NCBI RefSeq assembly: GCF_029953285.1
Contig: NZ_JASAOI010000083.1
Coordinates: 1 to 61,608, forward strand
Reading direction: 5' to 3'
From: Yinghuangia seranimata
GTDB taxonomy: Bacteria; Actinomycetota; Actinomycetes; Streptomycetales; Streptomycetaceae
DNA length: 61,608 bases
Made by a program: the position numbers and the translations under genes. Positions within the stretch are counted from its first letter, which is position 1. Each line of letters starts with the position of its first letter. A model generated the notes under the pieces. That model saw nothing but the letters and a program-made list of their open reading frames with translations, ran no database searches and was not told the DNA's origin. This document shows, in pieces, positions 56,866 through 61,608 of the stretch.

Positions 56866-57576
56866 CTAGGCGGGGTCGGGGGTGCGCCGGGCCGGCGGCG
56901 GAATCGTCGGACGCGGCTCGGGCGGGGCCGTTCCGCCGTGCCCCGCAGGCGCCGGGACCAGCGCGTCCAGCGCGGCGCGCAGCCGGGCGATACGGCTCAG
57001 CACGTGGTTGGCCGAGGCCGCGAACGCCGGGTCGGCCGCCAGCTCAAGCTGCTTGGCCATGCCGTCGGCACTCTCCTCGAGCGCCGCGAGCCGGGTGAAC
57101 AGCTCGGCGAGCACGTCGTTGGGCCGGCTGTCACCCGGCGCCGCCTCCAGACGGCCGCGCAGCAGCGCCGCCTGCTCGCGCAGCTGGCAGTTCTTCTTGT
57201 ACAGGTCGACGAACACCGCGACCTTGGCACGCAGCACCCACGGGTCGAACGGCTTGGAGATGTAGTCGACGGCACCCGCCGCGTAGCCGCGGAAGGTGTG
57301 GTGCGGGCCGTGGTTCAGCGCGGTGAGGAAGATGATCGGGATGTCCCGGGTCTTCTCGCGGCGCTTGATGTGCGCCGCTGTCTCGAACCCATCCATACCG
57401 GGCATCTGCACGTCGAGAAGGATCACCGCGAACTCGTCGGTCAGCAGCGCCTTGAGCGCCTCCTCGCCCGAGTGCGCGCGCACCAGGGTCTGGTCGAGCG
57501 CGGAAAGGATCGCCTCAAGTGCGAGCAGGTTCTCCTGACGGTCATCGACCAGGAGGATCTTGGCCTTCTCCGTCAT
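56866..57576 (-). CDS. osaB: Response regulator without DNA-binding domain, OsaB-like
   Basis: A 236-residue protein with an N-terminal receiver domain: acidic pair D11/D12 (LLVDDRQEN), phosphorylation site D55 (VILLDVQMPGMDGF), conserved Thr in FLTALN and Lys in YISKPFDP. The remaining 110 residues are helical, with leucine-rich stretches suggesting a coiled coil (LREQAALLRGRLEA, RLAALEESADGMAKQLELA), and no DNA-binding domain. Next to a HAMP-array hybrid kinase this matches OsaB of Streptomyces, required for osmoadaptation. The start MTEKAKIL at 57576 was chosen because longer extensions lie before the receiver fold; AGAGGG lies about 7 nt upstream. Confidence 0.85.
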   Translation of the reverse strand: MTEKAKILLVDDRQENLLALEAILSALDQTLVRAHSGEEALKALLTDEFAVILLDVQMPGMDGFETAAHIKRREKTRDIPIIFLTALNHGPHHTFRGYAAGAVDYISKPFDPWVLRAKVAVFVDLYKKNCQLREQAALLRGRLEAAPGDSRPNDVLAELFTRLAALEESADGMAKQLELAADPAFAASANHVLSRIARLRAALDALVPAPAGHGGTAPPEPRPTIPPPARRTPDPA

Positions 57577-57944
57577 GGCCCACCCTCTTCGATCCGGCGA
57601 CCCGGGCAGGCCCGCGTCCCGGTCGGCTCCGCTCGTCTCTGGCTCAGTGTTCTGCCGCTTCGTACACATACTGGTCGGGGTCAGTGGTCGTCCCGGTCAT
57701 GCTAGTGCTCCGGACCTGACCAGGGCAGGCGGTTCCGGAAGCAGCGACCGCAGGGCGTAACCGAAAACCAACGCACGGTGCCGGAACAGTCTCGCTGAAC
57801 CCTCCCACGGATCGAACGCGCGCGACATCCCCCCGGTTCCCGACAGACGGGATTCCGCCGGGAATCGGCCTACTTCTCCCACCGGTTCCCCGGCGAACCG
57901 GACATCCCGGGCGGCTGATCACCGCCGCGGCCCCGCGCCCCTCC
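57577..57944 (-). other. osaA-osaB intergenic region with a possible short leader frame
   Basis: These 368 bp probably carry the osaB promoter. An 18-codon frame on the minus strand at 57644-57700 (MTGTTTDPDQYVYEAAEH) has GGAG 8 nt upstream of its ATG and ends 67 nt before osaB. Two hairpins lie nearer osaA (57851-57866 and 57882-57901). I could not fix a -10/-35 pair. Confidence 0.4.
57882..57901 (-). terminator. Hairpin after osaA
   Basis: CCGGTTC, 6-nt loop and GAACCGG form a perfect 7-bp stem about 44 nt past the osaA stop; a second small stem (GATTCC/GGAATC) lies at 57851-57866. Confidence 0.45.
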
Positions 57945-60900
57945 TCAGTGTTCCAGCCAGGTACGGATGAGACCCAGGAGATGCGCGGTGTCCACGGGCT
58001 TGGCCACGTAGTCGGACGCCCCGGACGCGATGCTCTTCTCCTGGTCGCCCTTCATGGCCTTCGCGGTCAGCGCGATGATCGGCAGCCCGGCGTACTGCGG
58101 CATCCGGCGGATCGCCGCGGTGGTCGCGTAGCCGTCCATCTCCGGCATCATGATGTCCATCAGGACGATGGCGATGTCGTCCTCGGCCTCCAGCTTCTCG
58201 ATGCCCTCGCGGCCGTTCTCCGCGTACGTGACCACCAGCCCGTACTGCTCGAGCACGCTGGTCAGCGCGAACACGTTGCGCACGTCGTCGTCGACGATCA
58301 GCACCTTTTCGCCATGGAAAGACCCCTCGAACGGGTGCACGGCCGGCTTCGGCCGGGCCTCCGCGGGGACCGGCCGCACGGCGTCGGCCACCGCGGCGGC
58401 GAGCGCGTCGGGGCTGGAGACCCGCTGGAGCGTGGCGATCCGGCGGCGGAAGGCGCGAAGCCTCGCGGCCTCCGAGCGGGTGGGGCTGCCCGGCACGTGG
58501 ACGACGACCGGGAGCCCGGCCAGGTCGCCGCGGTCGGCGAGCGACTCCAGGATCCGCCAGCCGCCGTCGTCGGCCAGCCGCAGGTCGACGACGACGCACG
58601 CGGGCGAGAACAGCTCGATGGCCGCGGTCGCCTCCGCCGGGGTCGCGGCGGTGGCGACGTCGACCGCCTCGGCGAGCCCGGCGAGCGTGGTGACGATCGG
58701 CCCGCCTTCCTGCTGCGGCTCCTCGACCGCGAGCACCCGGGCCCGCGACACGTGCGGAGTGTGGACGACCATCCGCCCCGGCTCGCCCGGCTCCGGCACC
58801 GCGCCGGCCGCCTCGACCGGAGCGGCCGCGGGCGGCAGCACACCGCCGAGGACGACGCCCCCGTTCGGGGACGGCCGCACGCCGTCGAGCGGGCGCGACA
58901 CCCGCTCCGAGGGCGCGGGCAGTTCGGGCACGAGCCGGCCGAACGCCGCGCCGACCGAGGTGTGGTCGTCGTCGGCCAGCACGTTGTCGAGCGGCACGTA
59001 CAGCGTGAACGTGCTGCCGCGGCCCGGCTCGCTCTCGGCGTGGATCTCGCCGCCCAGCAGCCACGCGATCTCGCGGCTGATCGACAGGCCCAGCCCTGTG
59101 CCGCCGTAGCGGCGGCTGGTGGTCCCGTCGGCCTGCTGGAACGCCTCGAAGATCACCTTGAGCTTGTCCTCGGCGATGCCGATGCCGGTGTCCACGACCG
59201 AGAAGGCGATGGCGTGCTCGGCGCCGTCCAGGTCGGTGCCGCCCACCGGGATGTCCTCGGTGAGCCGGATGACCACCTCGACGGAGCCGTTGTCGGTGAA
59301 CTTGACCGCGTTCGACAGCAGGTTGCGCAGGACCTGCTGCAGCCGCTGCTCGTCGGTGTAGAGCGTCGCGGGGACCTCGGGCGACACGTGCACCGTGAAG
59401 TCGAGGCCCTTCTCGGCGGTCAGCGGCCGGATCGTCGCCTCGACGTAGTCCATGAGCTGGACCAGCGCGATCCGCGCCGGGCGCACGTCCATCTTCCCGG
59501 CCTGCACCTTCGACAGGTCGAGGATGTCGTTGATCAGTTGCAGCAGGTCGGAGCCCGCGGCGTGGATGGTCTCGGCGAACTCGACCTGCTTGCGGGTCAG
59601 GTTCCCCTCGACGTTGTCGGCGAGCAGCTTCGCCAGGATCAGCAGGCTGTTGAGCGGTGTGCGCAGCTCGTGCGACATGTTGGCGAGGAACTCGGACTTG
59701 TAGCGGGAGCTGAGCGCGAGCTGCTCGGCGCGCTCTTCAAGGGCCTGGCGGGCCTGCTCGATCTCGCTGTTCTTGATCTCGATGTCGCGGTTCTGCCGGG
59801 CGAGCAGCTCCGCCTTGTCCTCCAGTTCGGCGTTGGAGTGGCGCAACTCGCCCTGCTGCCGCTGGAGTTCCTCGGAGCGCTCCTGGAGCTCCTCGGTGAG
59901 CCGCTGGGACTCGGCGAGCAGCATCTCGGTCCGGGAGTTCGCCATGATCGTGTTGACCGTGACGCCGATCTGCTCGTTGAGCTGCTCCAGGAAGTTGCGG
60001 TGCACCTGGGTGAACGGGCTGAAGGAGGCCAGTTCGAGGACGCCGAGCAGCTGGTCCTCGAACAGCACCGGCAGCACGACGACATTGACCGGGGAGGCCT
60101 CGCCGAGCCCCGAGGAGATCTTGATGTACCCGGGCGGCGCCTGCTCCACCAGGATCGAGCGCTTCTCCAGCGCGGCCTGGCCGACCAGCGACTGGCCGAG
60201 CCGGAACCGGGTCGGGGCACCGCCGTTCTGGTAGCCGTAGCTGGCGATCAGGCGCAGTTCGACGTGGTCTTCCTGGGTCAGTTCGGCGAGGAAGAACGCG
60301 CCGTGCTGCGCGGAGACGACGGGCGTCAGCTCGCTCATGATCAGCGCGGCGACCGCCATCAGGTCGCGGCGGCCCTGCATGAGGCCCGAGATACGGGCCA
60401 GGTTGGTCTTGAGCCAGTCCTGTTCGCGGTTCGCCTGGGTGGTCTCCCCCAGGTTCGCGATCATCTGGTTGATGTTGTCCCTGAGTTCGAGGATCTCGCC
60501 GCGCGCGTCGACGTCGATCTGCAGCGTCAGGTCGCCGCGGGTCACCGCGGTGGCCACCTCGGCGATCGCGCGGACCTGCCGGGTCAGGTTGCCCGCCAGC
60601 TCGTTGACGTTCTCCGTCAGTTGCTTCCAGGTCCCGGACACGCCCTCGACCTCGGCCTGGCCGCCGAGGATGCCGTCGGTGCCCACCTCGCGGGCCACAC
60701 GGGTGACCTCGCCGGCGAACGCGGACAGCTGGTCGACCATCGTGTTGATGGTGGTCTTGAGCTCGAGGATCTCGCCCCGCGCGTCGACCGTGATCTTCTG
60801 CGACAGGTCGCCCTTCGCCACCGACGTGGTGACCTCGGCGATCGACCGCACCTGACCGGTCAGGTTGTCGGCCATCGAGTTGACGTTGTCGGTCAGGTCC

Positions 60901-61608
60901 TTCCACGTGCCCGCGACGCCCGGCACGTGCGCCTGGCCGCCGAGGATGCCCTCGGTGCCCACCTCGCGCGCCACGCGCGTGACCTCGTCCGCGAACGAAC
61001 GCAGCGTGTCCACCATGGTGTTGAGGGTGTTCTTGAGCTCGAGCACCTCGCCGCGCGCGTCCACGGTGATCTTCTGCGACAGGTCGCCGGACGCGACCGC
61101 GGTCGCCACCTGCGCGATGTTGCGCACCTGGCTGGTGAGGTTGTTGCCCATCGAGTTGACGTTGTCGGTCAGGTCCTTCCAGGTGCCCGACACACCGCGC
61201 ACCCGTGCCTGGCCGCCGAGGATGCCCTCGGTGCCCACCTCGCGCGCCACGCGCGTGACCTCGTCCGCGAAGGCCGACAGCTGGTCGACCATCGTGTTGA
61301 TGGTGTCCTTGAGTTCGAGGATCTCGCCGCGGGCGTCGACGGTGATCTTCTGCGACAGGTCGCCGCCGGCGACCGCCGTCGTGACCTCGGCGATCGACCG
61401 CACCTGACCGGTCAGGTTGCCCGCCATGACGTTGACGGACTCGGTGAGGTCCTTCCACGTACCGGAGACGCCCTTGACGTCCGCCTGTCCGCCCAACCGT
61501 CCCTCGGTACCGACCTCGCGGGCCACACGGGTGACCTCGCCGGCGAACGCGGACAGCTGGTCGACCATCGTGTTGATGGTGGTCTTGAGCTCGAGGATCT
61601 CGCCCCGC
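57945..61608 (-). CDS. osaA: HAMP-array hybrid histidine kinase, OsaA-like, N-terminus outside the window
   Basis: At least 1220 residues; the frame runs off the right edge. From the N-terminal side: at least four HAMP-type repeats of 92 residues ([45 protein letters not shown]), a GAF domain ([18 protein letters not shown] onward), a long coiled coil, HisKA with phospho-accepting His in [10 protein letters not shown], HATPase_c with [19 protein letters not shown] and GGTGLGLSI, a degenerate receiver, and a complete C-terminal receiver ([34 protein letters not shown]). It is probably a soluble sensor of osmotic or intracellular state working with OsaB downstream. Confidence 0.88.
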   Translation of the reverse strand, partial: RGEILELKTTINTMVDQLSAFAGEVTRVAREVGTEGRLGGQADVKGVSGTWKDLTESVNVMAGNLTGQVRSIAEVTTAVAGGDLSQKITVDARGEILELKDTINTMVDQLSAFADEVTRVAREVGTEGILGGQARVRGVSGTWKDLTDNVNSMGNNLTSQVRNIAQVATAVASGDLSQKITVDARGEVLELKNTLNTMVDTLRSFADEVTRVAREVGTEGILGGQAHVPGVAGTWKDLTDNVNSMADNLTGQVRSIAEVTTSVAKGDLSQKITVDARGEILELKTTINTMVDQLSAFAGEVTRVAREVGTDGILGGQAEVEGVSGTWKQLTENVNELAGNLTRQVRAIAEVATAVTRGDLTLQIDVDARGEILELRDNINQMIANLGETTQANREQDWLKTNLARISGLMQGRRDLMAVAALIMSELTPVVSAQHGAFFLAELTQEDHVELRLIASYGYQNGGAPTRFRLGQSLVGQAALEKRSILVEQAPPGYIKISSGLGEASPVNVVVLPVLFEDQLLGVLELASFSPFTQVHRNFLEQLNEQIGVTVNTIMANSRTEMLLAESQRLTEELQERSEELQRQQGELRHSNAELEDKAELLARQNRDIEIKNSEIEQARQALEERAEQLALSSRYKSEFLANMSHELRTPLNSLLILAKLLADNVEGNLTRKQVEFAETIHAAGSDLLQLINDILDLSKVQAGKMDVRPARIALVQLMDYVEATIRPLTAEKGLDFTVHVSPEVPATLYTDEQRLQQVLRNLLSNAVKFTDNGSVEVVIRLTEDIPVGGTDLDGAEHAIAFSVVDTGIGIAEDKLKVIFEAFQQADGTTSRRYGGTGLGLSISREIAWLLGGEIHAESEPGRGSTFTLYVPLDNVLADDDHTSVGAAFGRLVPELPAPSERVSRPLDGVRPSPNGGVVLGGVLPPAAAPVEAAGAVPEPGEPGRMVVHTPHVSRARVLAVEEPQQEGGPIVTTLAGLAEAVDVATAATPAEATAAIELFSPACVVVDLRLADDGGWRILESLADRGDLAGLPVVVHVPGSPTRSEAARLRAFRRRIATLQRVSSPDALAAAVADAVRPVPAEARPKPAVHPFEGSFHGEKVLIVDDDVRNVFALTSVLEQYGLVVTYAENGREGIEKLEAEDDIAIVLMDIMMPEMDGYATTAAIRRMPQYAGLPIIALTAKAMKGDQEKSIASGASDYVAKPVDTAHLLGLIRTWLEH
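60455..61608 (-). repeat. 276-bp tandem repeats encoding HAMP units in osaA
   Basis: Landmark CGAGGATGCC recurs at 60665, 60941 and 61217, with a diverged copy at 61493, exactly 276 bp (92 codons) apart. The units are highly similar at DNA level and continue past the window edge. Confidence 0.92.

Noticed and set aside
60455-61608. Regular repeats as a CRISPR array
   Set aside because: The period is 276 bp, units are coding throughout and match HAMP domains; there are no spacers.

Overview
The window is very GC-rich, uses GTG and TTG starts freely, and carries actinobacterial hallmark genes: DUF3046, DUF4191, ClgR, GlnR-type operators, an ECF41 sigma factor and an OsaAB-type two-component pair. 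Gene content and order point to a Streptomyces-like actinomycete (Streptomycetales or close). I see no rRNA, tRNA, CRISPR array, insertion sequence or prophage. The ends cut through two genes: the E2 acyltransferase sucB at the left and a HAMP-array hybrid histidine kinase (osaA) at the right.

Layout. 1-9.9 kb: lipoate and 2-oxoacid dehydrogenase block (3' end of sucB, a TIGR01777 epimerase, a FAD oxidoreductase carrying an in-frame 51-bp minisatellite, an NsdA-like TPR regulator with decayed copies of its own 3' end, a surface protein, lipB, lipA, DUF4191). 9.9-29.1 kb: nitrogen assimilation (RDD protein, glnA behind a four-half-site GlnR operator, a pirin/XRE/oxidoreductase divergon, PAP2, glnE, TetR, glnA2, an ECF41 sigma factor with its AhpD-like partner, a nitrate-type ABC transporter, glutamine-dependent nadE). 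29.2-38.2 kb: accessory metabolism and efflux (fused acyl-CoA dehydrogenase, LysR/atypical SDR pair, EEP-family protein, TetR/MFS efflux operon, panB). 38.3-61.6 kb: M50 protease, AI-2E permease, DUF3046, Lhr helicase, Nei glycosylase, lipoprotein, SDR, then the leftward chain clgR, cinA, pgsA, rimO, rodZ, ftsK, osaB, osaA.

How the genes work together. lipB and lipA make the lipoyl cofactor that E2 proteins such as SucB carry. GlnA has the tyrosine that GlnE adenylylates, and GlnR-type sites lie upstream of both glnA and the nitrate-type transporter, so uptake, assimilation and post-translational control of ammonium assimilation share one neighbourhood with glutamine-using NadE. The XRE/pirin operon and the divergent oxidoreductase face each other across a 14-bp inverted repeat that fills the spacers of both candidate promoters. 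The ECF41 operon has a promoter of the type its own sigma factor is known to read. Many genes lack a Shine-Dalgarno sequence and instead have a TANNNT -10 box ending 6-7 nt before the start codon, as in leaderless transcription.

All function calls come from reading sequence motifs and remembered family features; no database search was run.
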